DNA of 64,000 nt from Isoetes taiwanensis (Eukaryota > Streptophyta > Lycopodiopsida > Isoetales > Isoetaceae). Positions 1 to 11,796 of the stretch are shown here, piece after piece (within the stretch, counting starts at the first letter, position 1; each line of letters opens with the position of its first letter). The stretch spans positions 2,321,782 through 2,385,781 of the forward strand of contig JAJEKV010000094.1 in the NCBI GenBank assembly GCA_021234155.1, given 5' to 3'. The position numbers and the translations under genes were made by a program. The notes under the pieces were generated by a model, which ran no database searches, was not told the DNA's origin, and saw nothing but the letters and a program-made list of their open reading frames with translations.

Positions 1-188
1 GAACAAAGCAATGCGTCCTCCATCCTCTGTCCTCCGTCCTCGGGTTTCGGTTGCATCCAAGATTTAAGGAAATTTTGTTTTCTTGTTATTATTAGTTATT
101 TCAAAATTGCCTCCACTTTTAACAACTTAGTGCTAATTTGGGGGACACGGGGGACAAAATAATCGAGCCACCCTAATATGCTTGGACC
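1..188. other. Unassigned flank left of the Copia element
   Basis: No gene is visible. The stretch holds a pyrimidine-rich start with repeated gtcctcc-type words, then AT-rich sequence. It does not match the part of the Copia 3' LTR that should lie here (about 4719-5088), so the 5' LTR was truncated or replaced up to about position 188. Confidence 0.5.
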
Positions 189-290
189 CATTGAAGTTAA
201 GCATTGAATCGAGTTGAGCATATTGAGTGTGTGGCATTGGTAATACCTAGGTGTTGTAGAACAAGTTAAACTTTAGAAGATTTTCTAACA
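189..290 (+). repeat. Copia 5' LTR remnant (last ~102 bp)
   Basis: It matches the end of the 3' LTR at 5089-5190 with one mismatch and ends in TTTTCTAACA directly before the primer-binding site. The rest of the LTR is missing. Confidence 0.85.
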
Positions 291-291
291 G

Positions 292-303
292 TGGTATCAG
301 AGC
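292..303 (+). promoter_or_regulatory. Primer-binding site (initiator tRNA-Met type)
   Basis: TGGTATCAGAGC lies one base after the LTR end. This is the usual primer site of plant Copia elements, complementary to the 3' end of initiator tRNA-Met. Confidence 0.9.
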
Positions 304-313
304 AAGCTAAACC

Positions 314-2842
314 ATGTCCACACGTTTTGGAGCTACACTTTTAAGTTCTGTTGAAGTGTTCCAGGGAGTTGGTGGCTTCCAGATATGGAAGGAAAGAATT
401 AAAGAAGTGCTACAGTTTGAAGGATTGTGGAGCATTGTTGAGCCAAGTGTTGGCATTAGTGATGAAGCAAGTAGCTCTGCAGTAGGAGAGACTTCAACAC
501 CAAAATCTGGGGAGTCTACTGCAAAATCCAAAGAGGTTAGTATCATTAGTGATGATGTGAAAGTAAATCAGGCTAAGGCAATTATCATGTGCAAAGTTGC
601 ACCTAGTATTATGCTTAAGCTAAGAGATTTAAGTCCCAGGGATGCATGGAAATATCTGATCAAAACGTACCAGACAAAAAGTTCATCACTGATTGATGTA
701 TTGGAAAAGGAAATTAGAAAACTGAAATTTGATGACAAGTCTGATTTGACCACTATGTTCCACAGATTTGATTCACTTTGTGCAGATTTAGAAGCAGCTG
801 GAGTTGTCATGTCTGTAAGTCATCAGATTTTGGCTATATCTAAGATGTTTGCTAACTATGGGACATTGTCAACACTAATAAGAACGGTGGCCAGAACTAG
901 GGAAGAAGCTGAGCAGATTGCAAGAACAGAAATAGAGCAAAAGTCTGTAGTTGAGAATGATAATGATGATGAAGAGGAATCTGCAGAAGTTTTGATGGTG
1001 AAAAAAGGGAAAGCTTTTAATGACAGGGTTAGGCAGATTGGCCCATGTTATGGTTGTGGGGAAGTGGGGCATTTGAAATATAATTGCCCAAAAGGAGTTC
1101 AAAACTTAAGAACCTGTTATACATGTGGTGGAGTGGGACACATGGCTTCCAAATGCCCAAGTCCAAGGGACAGTGGCAGGGGTAGAGCTAGAGGCAGGGG
1201 CAGGTCTAGCAATTGGAACAAAGGGAGAGGCAGAGGTGCCAAGGCAGCAAGTACAAATGTTGCAGTAGTGGAATGTGAGGATGAAGATTCAGAGGAGGAG
1301 GTAATACATGCTTTCTCTAATTATGTAAGTAAAGCAAAGAAATCTAAGGTGTCTTTTGTTGTAGATTCGGGAGCTGAAAGAACAATCATAAAGGAGTCAG
1401 ATTTGCTCACAAGATGGGATGAGGAGCAGAAGACAAGAAATATTCGGCTGGGAGATGGCAGTATAAAAGAAGTGAAGGCAGGAGGCATGTTGAAACTTTT
1501 TGATTTACAAGGGAATCCTGTGGAAATTGAAAAAGTGCTTTGTGTGCCCTCTATAGTAAAAATTTTGATTTCTGTAAGTCAGTTAGTGGATCTGGATTAT
1601 CAGGTCACATTTGACAAAGTTGTATGCAGAATTGTTAAAGATAATAAAGTGTGTTTTTTGGGTCAAAGAGTTGGAGATCTATTTGAGCTAGACACTTTTG
1701 ACAATATTCCAGCAATAAATAATGTATCAATCCCTAATTTTAAGATTTGGCATGAACGATTAGGGCATACAAACATGAACAATGTAAAAGCTTTGAGCAA
1801 ACTTGGATACATTAATGCAGCTGATGAGGATCAAAGGAATTTTGTTTGCAGAGGTTGCATGATAGGCAAAAGCACAAGACTTCCATTTTGCAGAAGATCA
1901 AAGCGAGCTGAAACTCCATTGGAGCTGATACACACAGACATCTGTGGTCCTCTAAATGTGAAAAGCTACTCTGGGAAAAGGTATTTCATCACCTTCATAG
2001 ATGATTATACTAGAAAAGCCAAATGTTATTGCTTGTCAAAAAAATATGAAGCCTTAAGAGCATTCAAAGATTTCTTGGCTGAAGCAGAACGAGAAATAGG
2101 TTACAAAATAAAATGTTTACGATCAGACCGGGGTAGTGAGTACATATCAAAAAAATTGAAAGCTTTTTGCATTGAAAAAGGAATTAGGAGGCAATTGACA
2201 TGCAGGTACTCTCCCCAGCAGAATGGAGTAGCAGAGAGGAAAAATAGAACTTGCCTGAATGCAGTCAGATCTATGTTGAAGCATGCTGGATTGCCAAATA
2301 TGTTTTGGGAAGAGGCTTTAAAAACTGCAATTTATGTGCAAAACAGGGTTCCAAGTACAAGTATAGATGGGGAAATTCCAGAATTCCTATGGACAAAAAG
2401 AATGCCAACATATGACAGGTTTAGGGCTTATGGCTGCTTGGCCTATGTTCATATTCCTGAAGAATTGAGAAACAAGTTGGATGACAGGGTTGTGGTTGCT
2501 TTTTTAATTGGATATGACGAAGAATCAAAAGCATACAGATTGTATGCCCCAAGCAAGAGAAAAATACTCGTGAGCAGGGATGTTGCATTCTCGGAAGAGC
2601 AGTTATACAAAGATGTCAGGAACTTGAACATACAGGGAAATGACAAATCAATTGAAGTAGGAAAAATGCATCAAGAGAATGAGGTCAGCAATGATGATGA
2701 TGATAGTTCTGATGGAATAATACAGGATAATGTTGGAACTAATAATCTAAACCATGAGGAGAAACAAGAAAACATTGCTCTTCCCAAGCAAAGGAAAAGA
2801 ATGACAGAAGCAGAAAAACTAATTGGGTGTGGTAGATGGTGA
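314..2842 (+). pseudogene. Copia gag-protease-integrase polyprotein, truncated
   Basis: The 842-residue frame starts at the first ATG after the primer site. In order it shows: a gag region (about residues 10-230); two CCHC zinc knuckles near residues 245 and 268 (CYGCGEVGHLKYNC and CYTCGGVGHMASKC; one knuckle is the usual number in Copia gag); an Arg/Gly-rich stretch; the aspartic protease signature VDSGAE at about 350; a GAG-pre-integrase HHCC region; and an integrase core with Asp542, Asp605 and Glu641 (D..D35E spacing). The frame runs into foreign sequence after about residue 835 and stops there, so the expected reverse transcriptase is not joined. The catalytic residues look intact; the break comes from the insertion described next. 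Confidence 0.9.
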
Positions 2843-2991
2843 TGGCCAGTTTGTACAGCAGTAGAGTTGCAGTTGTTGTGGAGTGTCGAGGTATCACTGT
2901 CTCTTTGGGGCAGTTCTCCTTCCTCCTCACTTGCTTTGTAACATTACCATTCTTTTAATATATTGCTGACACAGTTCTTCAAAAAAAAAAA
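2825..2991 (+). mobile_element. Short 5'-truncated LINE tail inside Copia
   Basis: Between the integrase end and the reverse transcriptase start lie about 165 bp unlike Copia. They end in an 11-A run (2981-2991) after a pyrimidine-rich 3' UTR-like stretch, much like the LINE ends at 11340-11378 and 53160-53213. The left border is approximate and I found no clear target duplication. The insertion stops the first frame and separates it from the next. Confidence 0.6.
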
Positions 2992-4684
2992 GATAAGGGA
3001 ATCGATATTCATGAACATGGCAGAGAGATTGATGGAAAAAGTAAGAGATTAGAGAATATAGAAGAAGAAATGATTCCCTACTTGATGGCAGCCATGGAAA
3101 GTAATCTGCCACAAACATTTGAAGAAGCTATGACAAGTAAAGATCATAAATTTTGGCAAGATGCAATGGGTGAAGAAATGGCAGCATTCAATAGGACTGA
3201 AACTTTTGAGGTAGTAAACAGGCCTGAAAATAAGAATATTGTTGGGAACAAATGGATTTATAAGATCAAGGAACTCCCTGATGGAGGAATAAAGTACAAA
3301 GCCAGGCTAGTAGCTCAGGGCTTTACTCAGCAAAAGGGCATTGACTATAATGACACTTATTCTCCCATTGTGAAGATGTCTAGCATAAGAATGATGCTAG
3401 TATTAGCAAACACAATGAATTGGGAAGTCCACCATATGGATGTCAGCACTGCATTTTTAAATGCAGAATTAGAAGAGGAGATATACATGAGACCTCCTTT
3501 GGGGTTTGAAGAAAAGGGAGACAAAATTTGGAAGCTTAAGAGGGCGGTATATGGGCTGAAACAATCACCCAGGGCCTGGTATTCATGCATGGATAAGTAT
3601 TTAACTGACCAAGGATTTATGAAATTTAATGGTGATGGGAATTTGTATATGTACAAGCAGCATAATCATTTTTGCCTCATTGCTTTATATGTGGACGATT
3701 GTGTAATGTTCTCAAATAGTTTGGAATGCTTGAAGACTTGCAAAGGGTTGCTGAGGTCCAGATTCAAGATGACTGATCTAGGTGAGCTAAAAAAATTCTT
3801 AGGAATTCGAGTGATCAGAAATAGAGAGCAGAAAATTATGAGTTTGAATCAAGCAGATTATATACAAGGTGTACTTGAAAATTTTAACATGACAGAATGC
3901 AAGATGGCAAATACTCCTTTGGTACCAGGACACAAAATAAGCAGCAAAATGTGTCCTACTACAGAAGAAGAGACAGAGGAAATGAAAAAAGTTCCTTACA
4001 GGAGACTAATAGGATGTTTGATGCATTTGGCAGGAGCTACAAGACCAGATATATCCTTTGCTGTAAATCTATTAAGTAGATATAATAGCAACCCTGGGAG
4101 ACAGCATTGGACTGCTGCAAAACGAGTTTTAAGGTATTTAAAAGGGACATTGAATCATGGAATTAATTTCAGTGATAAAGGATGCAAGCTTGAAGCATTT
4201 GTAGATGCAGATTGGGGAGGGGATGCAGATCAAAGGCATTCTACATCAGGCTATGTCATGATGCTAGGAGGAAATCCAATAAGTTGGAAATGTAAAAAAC
4301 AAAGCACAGTAGCATTGTCAAGCGCAGAAGCTGAGTATACTGCAATAAACTCTAGGATCCAAAGAAATAATCTGGTTAAGAAGAATGCTAGAGGAAATTG
4401 GAGTCAAAGATCATGAGGCAACTGTACTATGGTCTGACAGTGCTAGTGGGATTGCTATGACTCAAAACCCTGTTCTTCATGAAAGGGCAAAGCATATTGA
4501 AATGAAACAACACTTTATTAGGGAGATGGTTCAGAAGAAGCTTATTTCAGTCAGATTTATTCCAACAAAAAACCAAATAGCTGATATACTAACTAAAGCA
4601 CTCAGGGAGCCAAGATTTAATATGTTAAAAGATTTGTTGATAATTCACAGTCCTGTGAGCAGCAACACAATAGAACAGTCTTGA
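2992..4684 (+). pseudogene. Copia reverse transcriptase-RNase H, frameshifted
   Basis: An open frame resumes right after the LINE tail (first usable ATG 3070) and runs to 4416. It shows the reverse transcriptase opening with WIYKIK and ARLVAQGFTQ motifs, the AFLNAELEEEIYMRPP block, the YVDD active site (3688-3699), and RNase H with ADWGGDADQRHSTSGY and SSAEAEYTA. Between about 4355 and 4385 the frame is lost by a small indel. The RNase H end continues in another frame to 4684 (LWSDSASGIAMTQNPV, HIEMKQHFIREMV, ADILTKAL). The frame differs from that of gag-integrase, so the coding capacity is broken twice. Confidence 0.9.
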
Positions 4685-4705
4685 AGAATTCATACAGGTG
4701 AATTC

Positions 4706-4718
4706 AATGAAGGGGAAG
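4706..4718 (+). promoter_or_regulatory. Copia polypurine tract
   Basis: A purine-rich run (aatgaaggggaag) lies directly before the TG that opens the 3' LTR, in the position expected for plus-strand priming. Confidence 0.75.
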
Positions 4719-5190
4719 TGAAGAGTATAATAGTGTGATTTACACTTGATCATAGGGTTCACTGAATTCATGAGATTGATTATTTATACAATGGTCATAT
4801 GGAAATGCCAAGGTTGGCTCTAATGATCTAAGATGGCATCGAAGTCTAATATAGAAAATCCAGAAACCTAGCTCGGTGAACAGTGTTCCCGGCCAGGTGG
4901 TTTCTACAGCAGAGATCTAGGGGCCGACTTGCTGAACCAAAGGATACGATAATGGGATTGCCAGAATGTGGTGATCCCATAGATAATATAAGGAGAAACT
5001 CGGGTTGTAAAGTGAACGGTTATGAATGGAGTGATCGATTGAAGTTATGGTCCTTGTTATTGAATATTTTGTGTTTATTCCATTGTTTCATTGAAGTTAA
5101 GCATTGAATTGAGTTGAGCATATTGAGTGTGTGGCATTGGTAATACCTAGGTGTTGTAGAACAAGTTAAACTTTAGAAGATTTTCTAACA
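4719..5190 (+). repeat. Copia 3' LTR (~472 bp)
   Basis: It opens with TG after the polypurine tract and ends with CA at 5190. The last 102 bp are also found at 189-290. Confidence 0.8.
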
Positions 5191-7515
5191 AGTACAGGGC
5201 CTTCAAGATGATGAAATCATTTGGTTGTTAAATCAATGCATAAACAAAGAAGTTATGTACAAGAAGGCTTCTTCAGTTAAGGACAAAATGTCCTTCATTG
5301 ATTGTTGCACTCATATAAAGGACATGCGAGTTATGAAGGTAGCAGTTGGTGAAGAACTTCAGAAGCTATCTGGTGATGTAACATTGTCTGAAGTCGGCCT
5401 GCTAGACAAGTATGGCGTGTCTGCTGATGACATCAAGAAATACGTCTTTTGGTCGAAGGAATTTCTGCAAAACAGGAAATCAAAGAACCAACAAAGACAC
5501 CTCAAAGCTATCCGATAAGGTGTTGGCCGAAATGAGAAGAAAGGTTGCCGTCCCCGAAGATGTTGGTGGTGACTTACCCGCACTCCAATACCTGGTCTCT
5601 ATCGGCTATAAAGGTCTCCTACCCCGATACAACAATAGGCCCTCGTAATATTTCTCTTTGTATTGGATAGCGGGGATCGCAAAAGGAGAGAAGGGGATGA
5701 CTCAACAGAGTACAAAGAGTTTTTAGTAGTCGCATAGGCTTAACAACTCAGAAGCTCTTTACTATTGTCATCATATGCCCCCCAGGAGAGCCTCATATGC
5801 ATGCTTTGGTGGCTTCATACGACTTGGAATGCCTAAAGGTCGTTAGGGAAGGCTCTCTTCTCTTTGAGACAAAGGATACTGATTTGAGGATGCAGTATAA
5901 AAGCGCTTGTATAATCTTCATAATGATATCCCTTGTGCCAGATGACGACTATGAGGTAGCTAAGAGCAAAGGGGCATCGGATAAAGTTGCATAACAGTGT
6001 TTTCTTTTGGATGAACCCAACTTGAAAAATGTCTTCTACAAAGTAGATGATGAGGATGAAGCAAATGAAGGCGAGGAATTTGATGTTCCTAACCTCTACC
6101 GGAAAGACATCACTCTGGAATTGCTGACAAAAGAAAAGGGACCCTTGAATAAACATGGGTTTGCAATCAATCTGGCAAGCTATCTTGTTGAGGCATTTGC
6201 ACCACTTGATACCACTTGCTGTGAATTGCATGTTGGAGGGTATATTGGTAGAGAGGCCCTGAAGACATCAAGAAGATGTTTAAGTTTCGTCAACGATGAC
6301 CAGTCCAGGGATTTCCTTGAAGTGTTTTTCGAAAAGGTACTAGCCACGGCTGATTGGGGTCCTGTCAAAGATAAAAACCCGTGGGCTTTGGTACCTTACA
6401 AAGGGCAGAAGCAGAATACTACACAAGAGCCTCCGAGTGCAACTCTAGACAGTTCAAAAAGCAATGCAACCCCCGAGGAGAAGGCCGAAATGCTAGAGCG
6501 GGAACGTGAGACCATGGAGAAAAATTTGGAGTACATGCTTCATAACATTCCAACTGGTAATGTCCAGCTTGGGGGTACGACTGCGGCAGTTGCTGATAGC
6601 AGCCAGGATGATCATGCAAGCTCAGATGCAACCACTGAGGTTAGGAATCAAACCCCTGTGGTAGCTTTCATAGAAGAGAACGTGTCCGAACTTAATGGTG
6701 GCATTCATGCTTCTGACAGTAAGCATCCGGGGAGTCAAGTAGACGCGGATGACGGCGACGATGAAAGGTAATTCACGCCAGGCGCGATATGTAGCTTATT
6801 TATGAAGCATAAAACGCGCTTGGCGTGTATTGCAAACACTTTTGCATGGCTAACTCTTTGTTTTCCATGGTTCAGGCCTCCACCTGCTTGTGACAAAATC
6901 ATTGTCTTCGATCTGAATGGTGTCCTGTGTAAAACGTTTCCTAAGAAGCTTATTAACAGGGATGACTTCGAGCAAGTCCCTCTAGAATCGAATACTAAGT
7001 GGATCTATCCTCGTCCACACTTAGAAGATATGATGAATGAGGCGTTCAGATTGTTTCGAGTTGCCATCTGGTCCTCAATGGAACGCAGAAATGTTGATGA
7101 AGTACTTAGGGTGTTACCAGGCATGAATCGAGACTTTGTGACGATTTGGGACCAAAGTAAGTGTATAAAGTTTCCACATCCAAGAGATCCGGATGGCAAA
7201 CCGGTCTTCGTGAAACATCTTGGTACTATGATGGATTAGCTTGGCATTCAAAAGAAAGAGGACATCATAATAGTAGATGATGATGCTCTTAAGTGCTTTT
7301 ATAATCAAGGTCAGGCTCTAAATCCACCAACTTATACTCCACAAGATTACTCAACAGATGAGTTTCTAGTACTATTCATATCCATCATGAGTGGCTTGGC
7401 TTCTGATAAAACAGTATCAGATGTTGTCAAAACGCATCCAGAACTAGATCGGACTAAGGAGATGGATCCCTATCTTGAGAGTTATTTGACGAAGAAAGGA
7501 CTAGTCCCTCCATGA
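5191..7515 (+). pseudogene. Decayed gene with C-terminal FCP1/NIF-like HAD domain (copy A)
   Basis: Coding-like sequence starts right at the Copia border. Frames 5225-5518 and 5797-7515 look like one protein with breaks: frame changes between 5500 and 5797, and in-frame stops at 5992-5994 (TAA) and 7237-7239 (TAG). An intron at 6768-6875 (GT..AG, 108 nt) joins exons in matching phase after a Thr/Ser/Glu-rich linker. The second exon carries HAD motif I, FDLNGVLC (6907-6930), a WSS motif-II-like block near 7069, and past the TAG stop the DDD of motif IV (7276-7284), ending at a TGA at 7513-7515. This is the FCP1/NIF phosphatase fold, usually DxDx(T/V); here the second Asp is Asn, as I recall from some plant NIF-like proteins. 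The part before the intron (about 6170-6350) has a glycine- and TT-rich block that might be a methyltransferase remnant. That is weak. Function unknown. Confidence 0.65.
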
Positions 7516-9469
7516 TGTAATCTTCATATCAAGTGAATACAATGTAAAAAGTGTTCTGTGTATATTGATGTGTTGTTATCTACAAATGCTATTGAAACAC
7601 CACATTCTTCTTACTAAAACAAGAAAATGTTAAACCACCCACTACTACAATGCAAAAATTTGTAACAATGCAAAACAGCATGTCACACAACAAAACACTA
7701 TATTGATAAAAGGGTATGCAAAAGTGGCGTGCTTTTGGAACAGACATAAATCCAATTTAAATGAATGATGGTTATAATGAATCCACAGAGTTTTAATGAG
7801 CACAAACGTTTGTATATATACACAAATTGTTCAAAGTAGATGGTATTTAAGTACTTCTCTAAATTCAACATCTTCATGACAATCATTTTCTTTTATTTAT
7901 TATTGGATAACTTCTTGGCCAATATTGTGGTCGATGTCCAGCTTGACATGTGTGAAGATATTAAAATATCATTATGTATCCACAATGCTTCAAAGCACTT
8001 TGGATGTCAAACTACAATTGCTATCACTTGTTAGTCCAATAATTAGAATTAATCTTTATGCAATCTTGAAGCTACCGAACCTTCGTATCGTAAGTTAGAG
8101 CATGAGAAATGACGTTCCACATACCTGTTGGTGTGCAAAATTGGTGTGCAAATATTTTTTGGTGTATACGAAGCATTGGGTATCTAAACGACATTTTTGC
8201 CAAGCTTCTTTTGCTTTTTTACCATTTTGCCAGGCTTGAGTACATAGCGCATAATCATTTTAAAGAAATCTCAAGAATTTGAAAGGAGCTGGAAATAACA
8301 AAAGATCTTCTTCACACAATTATTTATTTAAATTTTGAATATGTCATTATTTTTGGAGTTTTTGAATAATGTAAATTTTCCACCCATGAATGGGTTTTCA
8401 CAAATTTTTTCCCGCTTTTACAAGAACGCAGATCTCCCCTCACGGAAATTTCCCTCAAAACTTTCCCTCCTCCTTCTAAAGCGGGCGTTTCTTTCTCCTT
8501 TCTAAAGTGGGTGTTTTTTTCTCCATTCTCAACTTTTTCTAAAAAGGGTCAATTTTTAGAGCATGGTGTTTTTTTAAAGGGAATCTTTGAAATGGGAGTG
8601 CTCCAACACTCCCGTTTAATTTGCAACCTTGTTAAAGGTAAATCTCTCTAAATCTCTCCTTGAAGTTAAACTGTTCTTGAATTTTTTGCATTAGAACCAC
8701 GATTCCATTAATTGAAAATTATTCCATGACTTTGAACCCACCAGGTAGTTTTGAGGTTGTTAGTTTCGGGGTTCTCATGTGTCAGTTTTGGGGTTCCCGC
8801 CTAGTTCTAATTTTTTGTTTTTCCATGAGTGTTGATTTTAAGGTTCTTGTCCAGTTTTACTTTTGAGTTTTCTGCCTGCTACTAAAATTTGAATTTCCTG
8901 CTGAGTGTTATGGGCTTCCCATGAAGTACAAATTTTGGGGTTAAGTCGGTTCTTTTTTCTTCTTAAATGGGAACGTCTTTATCTGACGCCTGGCGGCCGG
9001 GCGAGTTTTATTGTCTCTCTCTTTTTTCTTTCCCTGGTGTCTGGCAGCCAATGCAAGTTCCTAGCGCCTAGCACCGAGTGAGCTCCTAGCACTTGGCACC
9101 AATACGAACTCTTGGCACCTCAACTGGAGCCTCAATGCGCGAGCTCCTAGCCTTTGTGTTGCATTCTATGAGTTCAATGGATTCTAGTTTGGCAAGTATT
9201 TGATAGATTTACCTTGGTAAAGCAATCAAGAAGGTAAATCAAAGCTCTTCAGCTCTTTGCAATTTGAGGTAAGAAAATCACCTTTTTTCTTCATCTATCC
9301 AAAAATTCTTATCTATAATGGATGACATGGGTGCTTTCAAACTTTAAATTGAGAAATGGGTATTGTCAGATCGATTCATTTTGTGAAAACTTCCTATATA
9401 ATACTCTTGGAATGCTTTTGATTATCTGCTTCCAGATTATATGAGAAATGAGGGAAAGCCAAAGGTGAA
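7516..9469. other. AT-rich spacer
   Basis: I see no gene. The 3' side of copy A fades into AT-rich DNA. At 8400-8530 are short repeats of a gcgggcgtttctttctcc type, and at 8985-9150 a GC-richer low-complexity block repeats cctagcacc-like words. Nothing here resembles a known coding family. Confidence 0.5.
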
Positions 9470-11378
9470 TAATAGACCCTTCCACTAAGGGACTTCTCCA
9501 TGCTCTTGCAATAGATGATCGCACACAAGAGGTTGGCAATCAATATGCAGACGATATGTTCCTCTTCCTAATCGCTATAATGCTGAGAATCTTGCAGCTG
9601 CCAAATTGTTCTTAGACACATTTTCACTAGATTTCGGTGTCCTTGTGGGGTGGCAAAAGTGTACAGCTTTATGGACATTGGATACTCCGACTCTGGCGTG
9701 TGTTCATGATTATCCATGAATGCCATCAAGTTGTTGGGGATTCCATTTGGCATCTATGTTATTATGGGAGCTGCATGGGAGGAGAAAATTAAGGGTTTGG
9801 AGAAGCACATGTTCTGTTGGTCCATCGTAAAGTTGTGTCTTGCGGGTCGCATTACAGTAGTCAAGTCAGTCCTTAGTAGTACCCATGTTTATATGGCATC
9901 CTTACTGGTAGCCCCACAGATCAAAGCACGTGAGATCATTGCAATAGTTCGGAACTTTATATGGGCGGGTACTGAGGAAGGTGTTGTGATTAAGATGGCT
10001 TGGTTGAAGTGCAAAATGGGCAGGTGGTCTGGGTATGATGGACTTCTTACTGCAGAGCAAAGTCTTCAAAGTTCATTTGGAGACTCCTGAATGGTGCAGA
10101 TGACTCTCCTGCTTTGAAGACTCCTGAATGGTGAAGATGCTCTCCTGGTTTATTCCTTCTTAGACAAGCTCTTGGTCATTATATCTAGGCAAGAAGGTTG
10201 TCAAACCAGTCCTACCTTGGGCGTTATTTCAGACTCTGCATCCTTTTCCAAGTGCTTCTCCATTTTTGCATGGCTTGTTGACAGTATGGGAGGCAGTCAA
10301 ACATCTTTTTTGGCCATGCCCCTCTATCCACACCCTATTGGAGACTCCATGGTGGTGGGCACCACTGCCTCTAGACCCCTCAGCACCTCCATTCGCAGCA
10401 TTAATTCATCCCCCTACACAGAGACGATGGGTTCTTAGGTGTTGTCTCTATTCAAGCATAGTATGAAGCTGATCGCCTATTATCTTGACCTGAATTTTAG
10501 GAAAGTTCTTGCTCTCTCGTTGGGATGTGTCTTTATGGGAGAAGGTCGCAGAAAATTTGTCTCTTATAGTGCAAGTTGGTGTTGCTGAAAGTGTGTCATG
10601 GGATTGTCGAGAAAATATTCACAAAGGTAAGCACTTTGTCAGATCAGTATATCGTCTTCTTATAGTACCACAGCCCCTCCAGTTGCCAGATGGGTGGCAC
10701 CTATAGGTTCCACATCCCACTTTGTGTCATACATGGGGATGGCTTTGGGATAGGTTGCTCCATCCTAAAATCTCTGTACTATGATGGCAGGTTATCCACA
10801 GGTGCCTACGTGTTAATGCCATTCGACATCGATATGATCCTCGCATATCTATAGTATGCCCGCTCTGCCTTTCAGACGTTGCTCTCTTGAGCATTGTCTC
10901 TTTGATTGTCCAGAGGTTCAACCAGCGTGGTCCTGGTTACAAGGTTTGTTTAGCAGTACATTGGACTGCCGATGCATCCTCTTGGCATCTTATCCCAATG
11001 CATGACCTCCAACTAAATAGAGGGCATCCATCTTGGTTCCGGTTGGCTCATGTGGCCGATATGGGAGCATCGCAGACACTTCATCTTTCAGGGCATTTAT
11101 TCATCTACATGTTGTGTTATTACGGTGGCCCCAAAAAAGATACTGACAGCCTAGGAGTGTTCTTCTCTTGAATTAGAAATTATGGAATGCATCTGGATTC
11201 AGTATCTCGAATTCATTCTTATCGTTAGTCTCCTATTCTGGAGTAAGTACATTGTGCTCTAGGCTCGTGCTCCCGTGCATCTTTTTGTGCTTACACAGTT
11301 AGATGAGACATGTAAATTTTGTACTTTTTATCTGATTAATGAACTTTTTGACTTTTGTCCTTCGAAAAAATAATAATC
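9470..11378 (+). mobile_element. LINE 3' fragment, degenerate
   Basis: This is the C-terminal half of a plant L1-type ORF2. It starts near the reverse transcriptase active site (QYADDMFLFL, 9541-9570), continues with the region after it (9716-10090: LLGIPFG, LAGRITVVKSVL, RNFIWAG), and reaches a zinc-knuckle-like RVT block near 10860-10930 (CPLCLSD...HCLFDCPE, in a shifted frame). It ends with a 3' UTR and a short A-rich tail (11365-11378). Many frame changes and stops make it a dead copy. It parallels the fuller LINE at 47161-53215 (LLGMPLN, MGRVTVANAIL, RKFIWGG). Confidence 0.8.
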
Positions 11379-11383
11379 TTATA

Positions 11384-11421
11384 TTCCTAGGATGGGTCCT
11401 ATGATACAACTAGTTGGCCGA
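11384..11421 (+). repeat. Unit head, copy 1 (38 bp)
   Basis: Identical to 12462-12499. It begins TTCCTAGGATGGG and contains the palindrome caactagttg. It follows the TTATA flank directly. Confidence 0.85.
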
Positions 11422-11796
11422 GTGAAGTGGTGTTCTCATTGAGCTTTGTAAAACATTGAGTACAAATGGATCCCTCAGTAGGGATAGATAAATTTGGAAA
11501 TATGAACTTTAAATGCTCCGAAACTAGACAATCATCGAGAGCATGATGATACTGAAGAAATACAACATAAAAGATGGTTTTATCCGCCACTTGGTCGATG
11601 CAAAGGTGAGAAGACTCGATGACTGCTCCTCATCGGGAAGAAGAACCACGCCTTCTTAGGTTTTTGAGGAAACCCAAGCAAATAGTTGAAGCACGATCCC
11701 ACGCACTATGGCAACCCCAAGACCTTAAACAATCCTGCAGAATCAAGCTGAAAGAAAAATAACCCGTCAATGAGTTAGATGCCATAGGCAAAAAGA

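Larger units (their letters stand above)
189..5190 (+). mobile_element. Ty1/Copia LTR retrotransposon, truncated and broken
   Basis: Order of parts: 5' LTR remnant, primer-binding site, gag-protease-integrase reading frame, an inserted LINE tail, reverse transcriptase-RNase H, polypurine tract, 3' LTR. Integrase precedes reverse transcriptase, which is the Copia order. The copy cannot be autonomous: the 5' LTR is cut to about 102 bp, an insertion with a stop lies near 2842, and a frameshift lies near 4360. The overlapping LTR parts (189-290 and 5089-5190) differ at one position that I can see (210), which suggests a fairly young insertion. No target duplication can be tested because the left end is missing. 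Confidence 0.93.

Noticed and set aside
189-265. Copia LTR words agttaagc and atacctagg resembling 5S rRNA, as in Cassandra TRIM elements
   Set aside because: Spacing and flanking bases do not fit 5S rRNA, and the element carries a full Copia pol.
189-5190. A 99-bp LTR (TGAAGTTAAG...CTAACA) at both ends of Copia
   Set aside because: The polypurine tract sits at 4706-4718, so the 3' LTR must start at 4719; the 5' copy is a truncation.
6170-6350. DNA methyltransferase domain in copy A
   Set aside because: Only a loose glycine/TT-rich pattern is seen; no clear catalytic DPPY-type motif, so it is mentioned as a hint and not annotated as a domain.
11384-11421. Similarity of CTAGGATGGGT in the unit head to the 3' internal promoter region of 5S rRNA
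   Set aside because: Only about 11 bases match and the rest of 5S is absent, so no 5S-derived SINE or Cassandra-like element can be claimed.
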